From an uncultured Verrucomicrobiales bacterium (GTDB taxonomy: Bacteria > Verrucomicrobiota > Verrucomicrobiia > Verrucomicrobiales > Akkermansiaceae): a stretch of 64,000 bases of DNA. Below are positions 23,164 through 31,102 of the stretch, piece after piece. A model generated the notes under the pieces. It ran no database searches. It was not told the DNA's origin and worked only from the letters and a program-made list of their open reading frames with translations. The stretch is from NCBI GenBank assembly GCA_937928545.1, contig CALGJQ010000031.1:23912-87911 (forward strand), in the 5' to 3' direction. The translations under genes were made by a program, and so were the position numbers. The number at the start of each line of letters is the position of its first letter. Position 1 is the first letter of the stretch.

Positions 23164-24674
23164 TCTCCGTCGTCGTCATTGCCATCTACCTCGGTCTCCT
23201 CCTGACCTTGGCGCTATTTTCAAAGACCCTCTTCCGAGGCACCTCGAAGGATTACTTCGTAGCAAGTCATTCCATTGGCCCCTTCATGCTCCTCATGTCG
23301 GTCTTCGGCACCACCATGACCGCCTTCGCCCTCGTCGGCTCCACCGGCAAGGCCTTTGGCGGTGGCATCGGAACCTACGGACTCATGGCCTCATCCTCCG
23401 GCCTCATCCACGCCGCCTGCTTCCTCCTCATCGGCATGAAACTTTGGGCCATCGGAAAGCGCTACGGCTACGTCACCCAGATCCAATACTTCCGCGCCCG
23501 CTTTGAATCAAAAGCCTTCGGCTACCTTCTCTTCCCCATCCTCGTCCTCCTTGTCATCCCCTACCTCCTCATCGGAATCATCGGCGCGGCCAAAACAATC
23601 TACGGAGTCAGTGTCACCAAAGTCACCCCGAAGGGCGAAATCCCTGGTGCCTTTCCCGACTTTTTTGAAAACGGAGCCATCCCACCTTGGCTCACCGGCA
23701 TCGTGATCTGCGGTGTCGTCCTCACCTATATCTTTGCCGGAGGATCACGCGCCGCCGCTTGGGCCAATACCTTCCAAACCATCGTCTTCATGATCATGGG
23801 TATCCTCGCCTTCTACCTGATCTCCAATGAACTCGGCGGAGTCGCCGCAGCAATGGAAAAAGCAAGCGATGCTCACAAGGTTCGCACCGTAGATGGAGAG
23901 GTTGGTTTCAGCCAACTCACCTTCCTCACCTACATGTTCATCCCGCTCAGCGTCGGCATGTTCCCACACCTTTTCCAACACTGGCTCACCGCCAAAAGCG
24001 CCAAAAGCTTCAAGCTCACCGTCGTCGCCCACCCCATTTGCATCGCCATCGTCTGGGTTCCCTGTGTTCTCATCGGCATCTGGGCCACCGGAGTTCCTCA
24101 ACTCAATGGAGCCCCTGCTGGTGCCGTCCTCGCCAAAACGGTCGCCGTTCTGATCAAGAACCCCGTCATCGTCGGGCTCGTCACCGCCGGCATCCTCGCC
24201 GCGATCATGTCCTCGCTCGACTCCCAGTTCCTCTGCCTAGGCACCATGTTCACCAACGACATCGTCCTCCACAACAGCAAGAAGGAATACAGCGACAAGC
24301 AGATCCTCTTCATGGCCCGCGCTTTCATCGTCGCCATCGTCGTCTTGACCTACATCCTCTCGCTCGTCCTCTATAAGAAAAATGTCTTCGACCTCGCCAT
24401 CTGGAGCTTCTCCGGCTTCGCCGCCCTTACTCCTCTGGTCATCGCCTCCCTCTATTGGAAACGAGCCACCAAAACCGGGGCTTACGCCTGCGTCATCGGA
24501 GTCTTTATTAGCTGGGTCACCTTCTTCACCATGTCCGGATTCGGAGGCGAATACTTCCTCCTTGGTGGCATCGTCCCCGCCGCTGCCATGTGGTTCATCG
24601 GGGCTGGAGGCATGGTCATCGGCTCCCTCCTCTCCCAACCACCGAGCAAAGAAACCGTCTCAAAGTTCTTCTAG
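23160..24674 (+). CDS. Sodium:solute symporter (SSS family)
   Basis: 504 residues with about 13 predicted membrane helices. Family signals are YFVASHSIGPFMLLMSVFGTTMTAFALVGSTGKAFG at the N-terminus, GGSRAAAWANTFQTIVFMIMG in the middle, and AGILAAIMSSLDSQFLCLGTMFTNDI (the ALMSSADS-type motif). The LeuT-fold transporter moves a solute with Na+. The substrate (for example pantothenate, proline, sugar, monocarboxylate) cannot be read from the sequence. It is co-transcribed with the DUF3311-like gene. Confidence 0.92.
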   Translation: MISVVVIAIYLGLLLTLALFSKTLFRGTSKDYFVASHSIGPFMLLMSVFGTTMTAFALVGSTGKAFGGGIGTYGLMASSSGLIHAACFLLIGMKLWAIGKRYGYVTQIQYFRARFESKAFGYLLFPILVLLVIPYLLIGIIGAAKTIYGVSVTKVTPKGEIPGAFPDFFENGAIPPWLTGIVICGVVLTYIFAGGSRAAAWANTFQTIVFMIMGILAFYLISNELGGVAAAMEKASDAHKVRTVDGEVGFSQLTFLTYMFIPLSVGMFPHLFQHWLTAKSAKSFKLTVVAHPICIAIVWVPCVLIGIWATGVPQLNGAPAGAVLAKTVAVLIKNPVIVGLVTAGILAAIMSSLDSQFLCLGTMFTNDIVLHNSKKEYSDKQILFMARAFIVAIVVLTYILSLVLYKKNVFDLAIWSFSGFAALTPLVIASLYWKRATKTGAYACVIGVFISWVTFFTMSGFGGEYFLLGGIVPAAAMWFIGAGGMVIGSLLSQPPSKETVSKFF

Positions 24675-24764
24675 AAAAAAAGTTCACAAAACTTCGAACG
24701 AATTCCCAAGTGAGGAGTCTATTAATGCGAAACCAGCGGTTAAACGCCAGTTTTCATATAGGGT

Positions 24765-24817
24765 GAACAGCTAATTGCCTCGATTCCACGAGTGTGGAGC
24801 CTCGATCAGCAATGTTC
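24765..24817 (+). ncRNA. Structured RNA segment of unknown kind upstream of pheT
   Basis: The 323-nt gap between the symporter and pheT contains nested pairings: GAAC (24765-24768) with GTTC (24814-24817), ATTGC (24774-24778) with GCAAT (24809-24813), and TCCAC (24785-24789) with GTGGA (24794-24798) around GAGT. A weaker GCG/CGC hairpin lies just upstream (about 24735-24748), and a very strong terminator follows 4 nt later. It could be a symporter 3'-UTR, an sRNA, or a pheT leader. It matches no RNA family I can recall. Confidence 0.4.
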
Positions 24818-24821
24818 TTTT

Positions 24822-24862
24822 AACCGCCGGAATTTTCTCACGAAAGTTCCGGCGGTTTTCTG
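24822..24862 (+). terminator. Strong intrinsic terminator
   Basis: An 11-bp perfect stem AACCGCCGGAA / TTCCGGCGGTT with a 14-nt loop (itself TTTC/GAAA-pairable), then TTTTCT. It lies 150 nt past the symporter stop and 140 nt before pheT. Confidence 0.9.
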
Positions 24863-24881
24863 TACCCGCATCGCAAGTAAG

Positions 24882-24936
24882 CTCCCCCCTCAACGAAGTC
24901 ATTTGTTCATTCCGCAATCGTTCATTTGTCCATTCC
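24882..24936. repeat. Dispersed intergenic motif (CCCCTCAAC-GAAGTCATTTGTTCATTC type)
   Basis: CTCCCCCCTCAACGAAGTC is followed by ATTTGTTCATTCCGC and TTCATTTGTCCATTCC. Variants recur near 48190-48222, 51337-51475, 54090-54125 and 60516-60540, always between genes. Confidence 0.5.
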
Positions 24937-24997
24937 ACGGTCTTTTCCTCGATTTACGATTGAAAATTCCCCCGCCACCCCTTCTCCTCCAGCCCTC

Positions 24998-27382
24998 ATG
25001 AACGTTTCGCTCAATTGGCTCAAAGAACGCCTCGATTTCGGCACCCGCACTCTCGATGAAGTTTGCGACCTCCTCACCTTTGCGGGGATTGAGATCGAGG
25101 GCCTTCAAGAAGTGGGCGTGAAGAGCGAGCGAATCGTCGTCGCTGAGATTAAAGAAGCCACTCAGCACCCCGACGCCGACCGCCTCAAGGTCACCAAAGT
25201 CGATGCCGGAGAAGGCGAACTCCGCCAAATCGTTTGCGGGGCCACCAACTACAAGGTCGGCGACAAGGTCCCCTGCTGCCTCCCCGGTGCCGAACTCCCC
25301 GGCGGCTTCAAGATTGGCGAAACCAAGATGCGCGGAGTCGAATCCAAGGGCATGCTCGCCGCCGGATCGGAAATCGGCCTCACCGATAAAGAAGACGGCC
25401 TTCTCATCCTCGATCCAGATTTCAAAGCCGGCACTCCGGTGCGAGATCTCTTTGATTCCGATACCTTGATCGAAGTCGAAATCACCCCGAACCGCCCCGA
25501 CCTCCTCTCCCATTCCGGACTCGCCCGTGAACTAGCCGCTCTCCTTCACACCGAGACCAAACCGGTCACCAAAACTCACGAAACGAGCACCGGCGAAGAC
25601 GCTTCCGTCGTCACTGTCGATTCCCCCACCTGCCCCTTTTACTCAGTCCTCTCAATCAAAGGCGTAAAAGTCGCCCCCAGCCCCGATTGGCTCGCCAAAA
25701 AGCTCAAAGCAATCGGCCTCCGCCCCATCAACAACGTCGTCGACATCACCAACTACGTCCTCCACGAACTCGGACAACCCCTCCACGCCTTCGATGCGGC
25801 CAAAGTCTCCTCTCCCCTCAGCATTCGCCAAGCAAGCGAGGGTGAAAAATTCAAAGCGCTCGACGAAGAAACTTACGATCTCAAAGACATCGACTGCGTC
25901 ATCTCTGACCAGTCCGGCACTCCCCTCGCTCTTGCGGGCGTGATGGGTGGCCTCGACAGTGGCGTCACCGACTCCACCACCGATATCCTCCTTGAGTCCG
26001 CCTACTTCACTACCTCCGAGATTCGTCGTACTTCCCGCCGACTCTTCCTCACTTCGGATTCCTCCTACCGCTTCGAGCGCGGAGTTGACCCGAATCAAGT
26101 TCTCCCCGCCTCCGCTCTCGCCGCCGCTCTCATCCTCGAAATCGCGGGTGGCGAAGCCAGCGCCAAAACCATCACCGCCGGCCAACTTCCTACTGCCCTT
26201 CCAAATGTCGAACTCGATGTCGACCGCATGCTCCAGCTCATGGACCATAGTATCTCACTCGAAGATGCTGGAACCATCCTGAAGCGCCTCGGCCTCACCT
26301 CGTCCGATAACAAAACTTGGTCCATCCCCAGCTGGCGTGCCGACCTCGAACGCTCCGTCGACCTCGTCGAAGAAATCGCCCGCACCCACGGGCTCGAAAA
26401 CGTCCCCTCCCGCACCGGAGGCACCGCCGTGGACGAGAGCGCCATCGATCTCGACTACGATCGCCTCCTCGACTTCAAAAAACACCTCGTCGCCCTCGGC
26501 TTCTACGAGACCCAGACCATCAAACTCATCGCCGAGAACCAACTCCGCGACTGCCTCCCCCTCCGCCCGCTGCAAGACGGTGACCTCGTCAAAGTTGCCC
26601 GCCCCCTCAGCGAAGACCACGCCATCCTCCGCCCCGCTCTCACCCCCGGCCTCCTCGCGGTCGCCGAAAACAACCTCCGCCAAGGAGCTAAAACTCTCCG
26701 CTTCTTCGAAGCCGGCCGCCAATTCCGCAACGTCGGCGGAGGAAAAGCCACCGACCTCGAAGCCGATTCCGTCGCCCTCCTCCTCGGTGGAGAAGCCAGC
26801 CCCCTTTCCTGGACCCGCGGAGAAAACCGCACGCTCGATCTCTACGACCTTAAAGCCGCGATCCAAGCAGCCCTTGGAAATCGTAGCGTCCAATTCACGA
26901 CTCGTGCTCGCGAAGGCTTCCTCCTTGCTGGTGACATTCAACTCGAAGGCAAGCCCATCGGCACCTTCGCTCAAGTTCTCCCTTCCCGCGCTCGCGAGCT
27001 GGGCTTCAAGTCGGCCCTCTACCTCGCCGAACTCGACCAAAAGAAGATCCTCGGCATCCGCCAAGACATGTTCCAAGTCGAACCCCTCCCACAATTCCCC
27101 GGCTCTAGCCGAGACATTGCCATGGAGCTTCCCATCAAAACCAGCAACGCCGAGATCGAAAAAGCCCTCGCCAAACACAAGGACCCCCTCCTTGTCTCGG
27201 CGGTTTGCTTTGACCAATTCCACGATCCCAGCGGCGAAAAAATGCCCGCCGATAAGCGCTCCGTCGCCTACTCCTTCACCTACCGTTCCGACAAAGGATC
27301 GCTCAAGCAAAAGGACTTCGACGAAGCACACGCCAAACTCCTGGCGCACCTCCAAAACGCGCTTCCCATGACTCAGCGCTAG
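24998..27382 (+). CDS. pheT: Phenylalanine--tRNA ligase beta subunit
   Basis: 794 residues. Domains in order: N-terminal (MNVSLNWLKERLDF), EMAP-II-like tRNA-binding OB fold (about 40-150: VVAEIKEATQHPDADRLKVTKVD, QIVCGATNYKVGDKVPCCLPGAELPGGF), B3/B4 editing domain (about 210-390: RPINNVVDITNYVLHELGQPLHAFDA, ALAGVMGGLDSGVTD), B5 (about 395-475), the inactive synthetase core, and the C-terminal ferredoxin-fold anticodon-binding domain (LPQFPGSSRDIAMELP...SVAYSFTYRSDKGSLKQKDFDEAHAKLL). ATG 24998 matches the usual N-terminus. The alpha subunit gene pheS is not adjacent, which departs from the common pheST operon. Confidence 0.97.
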   Translation: MNVSLNWLKERLDFGTRTLDEVCDLLTFAGIEIEGLQEVGVKSERIVVAEIKEATQHPDADRLKVTKVDAGEGELRQIVCGATNYKVGDKVPCCLPGAELPGGFKIGETKMRGVESKGMLAAGSEIGLTDKEDGLLILDPDFKAGTPVRDLFDSDTLIEVEITPNRPDLLSHSGLARELAALLHTETKPVTKTHETSTGEDASVVTVDSPTCPFYSVLSIKGVKVAPSPDWLAKKLKAIGLRPINNVVDITNYVLHELGQPLHAFDAAKVSSPLSIRQASEGEKFKALDEETYDLKDIDCVISDQSGTPLALAGVMGGLDSGVTDSTTDILLESAYFTTSEIRRTSRRLFLTSDSSYRFERGVDPNQVLPASALAAALILEIAGGEASAKTITAGQLPTALPNVELDVDRMLQLMDHSISLEDAGTILKRLGLTSSDNKTWSIPSWRADLERSVDLVEEIARTHGLENVPSRTGGTAVDESAIDLDYDRLLDFKKHLVALGFYETQTIKLIAENQLRDCLPLRPLQDGDLVKVARPLSEDHAILRPALTPGLLAVAENNLRQGAKTLRFFEAGRQFRNVGGGKATDLEADSVALLLGGEASPLSWTRGENRTLDLYDLKAAIQAALGNRSVQFTTRAREGFLLAGDIQLEGKPIGTFAQVLPSRARELGFKSALYLAELDQKKILGIRQDMFQVEPLPQFPGSSRDIAMELPIKTSNAEIEKALAKHKDPLLVSAVCFDQFHDPSGEKMPADKRSVAYSFTYRSDKGSLKQKDFDEAHAKLLAHLQNALPMTQR

Positions 27383-27466
27383 AAGGCTGCTCGAAAAAAA
27401 CAGCCCAAGAAAATCTCTCTTCGCGTGTCTTGAGAAAAAGCATACTCTGCTCTCTCTCAAAACCCC

Positions 27467-27823
27467 ATGCGCCCCCTCTCCATCACCTTGGCCTTCATCC
27501 TCCTCATCATCGGGGCCATCCTTACTTTTCGAGAACTCCACCCAAACTCTCCGACTGCCGACCCTCAAGCCCCCAGCACTGCCATTCCATCATCCCGCAG
27601 CGCACGCCCGGAAATCTCCCCAGAGTCTTCCCTTCAATTTTTCAAATCCCTCTCTACTCACAATCCCAACCAAGCCCCGACTTTCTCCCAAGTCGAGGAC
27701 CGCGCTCGTCACCTCACCGACGACCAACTCTTAGAAGCCATTAATCTCACCGAGCTCACCGAAGACAAAAAACAAAGCCTTCACGACAACCTCTCCAACA
27801 AATTTCAACCTGCCTCCCAATAA
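27467..27823 (+). CDS. Small membrane-anchored hypothetical protein
   Basis: 118 residues with an N-terminal anchor (MRPLSITLAFILLIIGAILTF), a Pro/Ser-rich linker, and a helical C-terminal region (FSQVEDRARHLTDDQLLEAINLTELTEDKKQSLHDNL). No recognisable family. It stands alone downstream of pheT, convergent with the DUF1287 gene. Confidence 0.55.
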   Translation: MRPLSITLAFILLIIGAILTFRELHPNSPTADPQAPSTAIPSSRSARPEISPESSLQFFKSLSTHNPNQAPTFSQVEDRARHLTDDQLLEAINLTELTEDKKQSLHDNLSNKFQPASQ

Positions 27824-27849
27824 AAAAACCCCAGCTCAGAAAGCGGGGG
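27824..27849 (-). terminator. Intrinsic terminator of the DUF1287 gene
   Basis: Read leftwards: CCCC-C-GCT, loop TTCTG, AGC-T-GGGG (one internal mismatch), then seven T. It lies 28 nt past the stop at 27877. Confidence 0.7.
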
Positions 27850-27876
27850 CGATAAAAATTTGAAAAAGGAGCTACT

Positions 27877-28599
27877 CTACTTCTTCTCGTAGCGGTAGTG
27901 ACCATCGATTGGATAATCGAAAAGCTTATCCTCCCAAACCGGACCATTGCCGATGTTGTGAACGACCCAAGGCTCGGTCTTTTTTGCACCCGGTCCTGGA
28001 ACCACGATTCCGATGTGCTTGCCACCATCCAAAAGATTCCAAATCACAATATCACCGACTGAGTAATCCTCACTATCGAGAGTTTTGACAAGCGCCTGTC
28101 CTTTCCGGTAAAAAAAGCGCTGCAAGTTCTTCACACGACGATGGTCGATGTTGGTATCCGGCCCCTTCGCGTGGTAAAGCTGAGGATATGAGTAAAAATT
28201 GGCTTTGATGTCCTCGTGAAGATCAACTTGGAGGTCAATTCCCACTGTCCGGTATGCTCTCACGATCAAATCCTCTGCCTTTCCTCGATCAGCAGCGATG
28301 TCACCATTTGGAAAATCAATCTTGAAATAAGAACCATCATACTTCACCTCATTTTGGGAACGCTCCAAGGCGGCCGCCCCTAAAAGTGAATAAAAATCGC
28401 CGTCCGCATGAAGATCGCGGATCGCCTCTCGAACATTCGCATCAGATGTCAAATTTTGCTGCGCCTGAAGGTAAGGAATCAGCGGACGAATGAAAACTCC
28501 TCCAATCACCAGAGCGAATGCAACCAAAAGCCAGCCCCCGAGGGAACTTCTACGCTTTTTTTTCATCGGAGCGGCTCCGACGTATTCGATGGGCTTCAT
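27877..28599 (-). CDS. DUF1287 family (YijF-like) membrane-anchored protein
   Basis: 240 residues: a short cytosolic Lys/Arg head, a membrane segment (GGWLLVAFALVIGGVFIRPLIPYL), then a DUF1287 domain. The recognised core is KAEDLIVRAYRTVGIDLQVDLHEDI, PDTNIDHRRVKNLQRFFYRKGQAL, YSVGDIVIWNLLDGGKHIGIVV, VVHNIGNGPVWEDKLFDYPIDGHYRY. The family has an NlpC/P60-like arrangement of conserved His and Asp but its activity is not established; peptidoglycan-related hydrolysis is a reasonable guess. A start at residue 12 (MKKKRR) is also possible. Confidence 0.88.
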   Translation of the reverse strand: MKPIEYVGAAPMKKKRRSSLGGWLLVAFALVIGGVFIRPLIPYLQAQQNLTSDANVREAIRDLHADGDFYSLLGAAALERSQNEVKYDGSYFKIDFPNGDIAADRGKAEDLIVRAYRTVGIDLQVDLHEDIKANFYSYPQLYHAKGPDTNIDHRRVKNLQRFFYRKGQALVKTLDSEDYSVGDIVIWNLLDGGKHIGIVVPGPGAKKTEPWVVHNIGNGPVWEDKLFDYPIDGHYRYEKK

Positions 28600-28704
28600 G
28601 GGGATTAGTTAACAAAGGGAAAGTTTCACATTTTCATACGATAAGCGAGAGAATTCCTATCGCGCAGCTTGCGAAAGTTCATTTTTTTTCATCTTTTTGA
28701 CTTT

Positions 28705-29310
28705 ATGAACAGCATCCCAGTCGTTTTTGCCGAAAAACCCCCTGAATTCTCTGACCTCCAAACCCACGGAAGCCTTATTTCAAGGGCCTGGTCAGGCGAA
28801 AAGGTCCCCAATCCAGTTCGCTACCTCTTTTGGGTCGACCAATCACACTTTCACTTCCTCGCTAGCGACGAAAACAGCTCCGGCCTCTGCCACCCCAAAA
28901 GCCTGACCTCCAAGTATCAAGCCGAACTTTGGAAATATGACGTCGCCGAATTTTTCCTGAAATCTTCCGAGAGCTCCCGCTATCTCGAATTTAACCTCGG
29001 CCCAAACGGCTCTTGGTGGACCTCAGCTTTCTCCAAAGCCCGCACCCCCGCCAAAGGTGAACCCACTCCCGTTCCGAACGTCGTAACCTCGGCCCAACAA
29101 AAAAAGGATTCCTGGCAAGCGATGGCCAGCATCCCCCTGCCATGGCTCGAAACTCACTACGGCTTCGGAAAAGAAACGACCCTTAATGCCACTTTCATTG
29201 TCAAATCACCGAAGCAAATCTTCCTCACCGCTGGTGATCTTGGCGAAGGAAAGCCCAACTTCCACCGCCCCGATCGCTTCCCCACGATACGTGCCGTCTC
29301 TCTGACGTGA
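28705..29310 (+). CDS. CBM9/DOMON-like beta-sandwich protein without signal peptide
   Basis: 201 residues from ATG 28705. A single beta-rich domain with VRYLFWVDQSHFHFLASDEN, ELWKYDVAEFFLKSSESSRYLEFNLGPNGSWWTSAF and SWQAMASIPLPWLE, the pattern of family-9 carbohydrate-binding / DOMON-like folds (ELWxxDVAEFFL followed by YxEFNLxPxGxW). These domains normally occur as parts of secreted enzymes. Here the domain is alone and lacks an export signal, implying a cytosolic role or a non-sugar ligand. It is 31 nt before the GT9 gene on the same strand. Confidence 0.75.
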   Translation: MNSIPVVFAEKPPEFSDLQTHGSLISRAWSGEKVPNPVRYLFWVDQSHFHFLASDENSSGLCHPKSLTSKYQAELWKYDVAEFFLKSSESSRYLEFNLGPNGSWWTSAFSKARTPAKGEPTPVPNVVTSAQQKKDSWQAMASIPLPWLETHYGFGKETTLNATFIVKSPKQIFLTAGDLGEGKPNFHRPDRFPTIRAVSLT

Positions 29311-29341
29311 CTTTCACCCAATCCATGACTAGCCTCAGCGC

Positions 29342-30349
29342 ATGCCCGAGATGCCACAGGCCGCTCCCATTCCCGACCGACCACCTCTTCACTTGAAGGG
29401 TGGCTACCTCGCCATCGCCTCCCCCGTCTCCGTCTCGGAAGCTAGCTTCAGCATCCCCGCCGTCCGCGCAATCCGCACTGCTAGACCTCAAGGCACCCTC
29501 GTCATTCTCGCCAATCAAGACACCGCTCCGATGTGGCGAAAAGTTGCCGGTATCGACCAAGTCATCGAGCACAACGAAGGTGATTCGGTTCGCAAAATTG
29601 TCCGCCTCCTCAAAGAAGCCAATATCCCTTTCGACTCCGCCATCGCTTGGGAAGACAGCCCTTGCGCCCAAGCCTTCGCCAAGTACGGGATTCATCAGAG
29701 ATTAGGATACCCAGCCGAAAAGCTCGCAAAACACCTCACCGACCCCGTCGAAGTTGAACGCAAAATCGGGCCCATCGAGCACCAAGTAAACCACTACCTC
29801 CTCTTCGTCGAGAAACTCGGCGCAAATCCCTTCCAAGCTTCCAATTTCAATACCCCTCCTCGACCCACCACTGCCGAAAAATTCCAAATCGCCATCGCCC
29901 CTGGCTCCGATTTCGGACCCGCAGCCGAGTGGCCTCTTGAACGATTCACCGAACTCGCCAAGGACATTTCACAACACTGTGAAATCGCCATCATCCCTTC
30001 GCCCGATAGACCCGGCCCGGCCAGCTCTCTTGCAAAAGCACTTGGTAAATCTGTCACCCAAGCCGAAGACGATGCCCTCCTCGACTTCCTCGCCACTTGC
30101 AATGGACTTGTCGCCAATGACGGCTCGATCGCTCACTATGCTTCCTTCGTCGGCACCCCTTCAGTCGTCCTATTCGGCCCCAATGAACCCGAATGGAAAC
30201 GCCCCCTCGGCCGGATTCATCGCATCGTCCGCCGTCACGTCCCCTGCTCTGGCTGCCTTCTCAACAAGTGCCCCCTCGATCATCGTTGTATGGATGAGAT
30301 CACTGTCGCGGAAGTTGTCGAAGAACTTAGAACGCTCTTTGAGAGCTAA
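29342..30349 (+). CDS. Glycosyltransferase family 9 (heptosyltransferase-like)
   Basis: 335 residues of the GT-B fold. N-terminal domain: LKGGYLAIASPVSVSEASFSIPAVRAIRTARP and VILANQDTAPMWRKVAGIDQVIEHN. C-terminal domain: IAIAPGSDFGPAAEWPLERFTELAKDI, then DFLATCNGLVANDGSIAHYASFVGTPSVVLFGPNEPEWKRPLG and CSGCLLNKCPLDHRCMDEITVAEV. The D-G/S-x-x-A-H-x-A and FGPxxPxxxxP motifs and the C-x-x-C...C tail are typical of LPS heptosyltransferases (WaaF/RfaF-like). It probably adds heptose or a related sugar to lipopolysaccharide core at the inner membrane. No other LPS genes are adjacent. Confidence 0.88.
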   Translation: MPEMPQAAPIPDRPPLHLKGGYLAIASPVSVSEASFSIPAVRAIRTARPQGTLVILANQDTAPMWRKVAGIDQVIEHNEGDSVRKIVRLLKEANIPFDSAIAWEDSPCAQAFAKYGIHQRLGYPAEKLAKHLTDPVEVERKIGPIEHQVNHYLLFVEKLGANPFQASNFNTPPRPTTAEKFQIAIAPGSDFGPAAEWPLERFTELAKDISQHCEIAIIPSPDRPGPASSLAKALGKSVTQAEDDALLDFLATCNGLVANDGSIAHYASFVGTPSVVLFGPNEPEWKRPLGRIHRIVRRHVPCSGCLLNKCPLDHRCMDEITVAEVVEELRTLFES

Positions 30350-30355
30350 CCCACC

Positions 30356-30811
30356 TCAGTCATCCACCATGACATACTCCAAAAGGAGTGACTGCACGGT
30401 GCCGTAAAATTCATTTCGGAAGTAAGCCGAACGCATCTCTTCATCCTCAAAATCATCTGAATCACGAAATTCTCGCGGTCCAAAGCGATACTTCTCTTCC
30501 ATCGCCAAGCGCGCCTGATTGAACGCGCCATACCAAATCTCTGCATCCTTGCGATCGATGATCAAGCCATCACTCTTTCTCTCGCGAGCTTCCATCACGT
30601 CCTTGAGAACCTTTTTCCGTTGAGTCGAAAACTCGCTCTCCAATTCTGGAACCACGATGTCTTCCCACATCGAGTCCTCATCCATGAGACCTGCAAAATG
30701 TTGCGCAAGATCACCATCACCATCGTGCGCGATTTTCAAAAGCACCACCCAATCCTGATCCTCTTCAGGAATCAGCTTCAGCCCACCAGATACTGTCGGA
30801 GCAATTGTCAT
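30356..30811 (-). CDS. DUF2017-like protein, clpS partner
   Basis: 151 residues, acidic and helical (LAQHFAGLMDEDSMWEDIVV, AEIWYGAFNQARLAMEEKYRF, FRNEFYGTVQSLLLEYVMVDD). Proteins of this design (DUF2017) are encoded next to clpS in several phyla, notably Actinobacteria, and have no assigned function. Here its start overlaps the clpS stop by 4 nt (ATGA), supporting that reading. A role in N-degron or Clp-protease regulation is an inference from context only. Confidence 0.75.
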   Translation of the reverse strand: MTIAPTVSGGLKLIPEEDQDWVVLLKIAHDGDGDLAQHFAGLMDEDSMWEDIVVPELESEFSTQRKKVLKDVMEARERKSDGLIIDRKDAEIWYGAFNQARLAMEEKYRFGPREFRDSDDFEDEEMRSAYFRNEFYGTVQSLLLEYVMVDD

Positions 30812-31098
30812 TCTGCTTTCTCAAGAGTCGCATTGAGCTGCGCACTATGAAGTTGGTTCACATACATCTCTCCTTTTTCCCGGTCCCCATTCCAAACGAT
30901 CGCGCGTCCTTGCTGGTGCACCGCGATCATTAAAGTGTGTGCTTTTTCTTTCGAAAATCCAAAGATCTGAATCAGGACCCGACTGACGTATTCCATCAAA
31001 TTCACCGGATCATCCAGCACCACCACTTGCCACGGCTTATCCGTCTTCTCGCGAGACTTCGTCTCACTTTTCTTCACCGGAGCTTCGACCGCATTCAT
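30808..31098 (-). CDS. clpS: ClpS adaptor of the ClpAP/ClpCP protease
   Basis: 96 residues from ATG 31098. The ClpS fold is clear: WQVVVLDDPVNLMEYVSRVL, IFGFSKEKAHTLMIAVHQQGRAIVWNGDREKGEMYVNQLHSAQLNATLEKAE. The motif DDPVNLMEYV corresponds to the DDxxTxMxFV substrate-pocket segment, and H/hQQG to the conserved loop. ClpS delivers N-degron substrates to the AAA+ unfoldase. An in-frame upstream start would overlap ispG. Here the start lies 4 nt after the ispG stop, and the stop overlaps the DUF2017-like gene. Confidence 0.92.
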   Translation of the reverse strand: MNAVEAPVKKSETKSREKTDKPWQVVVLDDPVNLMEYVSRVLIQIFGFSKEKAHTLMIAVHQQGRAIVWNGDREKGEMYVNQLHSAQLNATLEKAE

Positions 31099-31102
31099 CA
31101 CT

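Noticed and set aside
24726..24764. Leader peptide MRNQRLNASFHIG as a Phe attenuator of pheT
   Set aside because: It contains a single Phe, no run of Phe codons, and no ribosome-binding site close by.
24765..24817. tRNA or tmRNA gene
   Set aside because: The pairing is a single nested stem with internal loops, with no cloverleaf, no anticodon loop and no CCA end.
26255..27568. 437-codon open frame opposite pheT
   Set aside because: Same reason: shadow of a well-conserved synthetase gene, with no signal or family motif.
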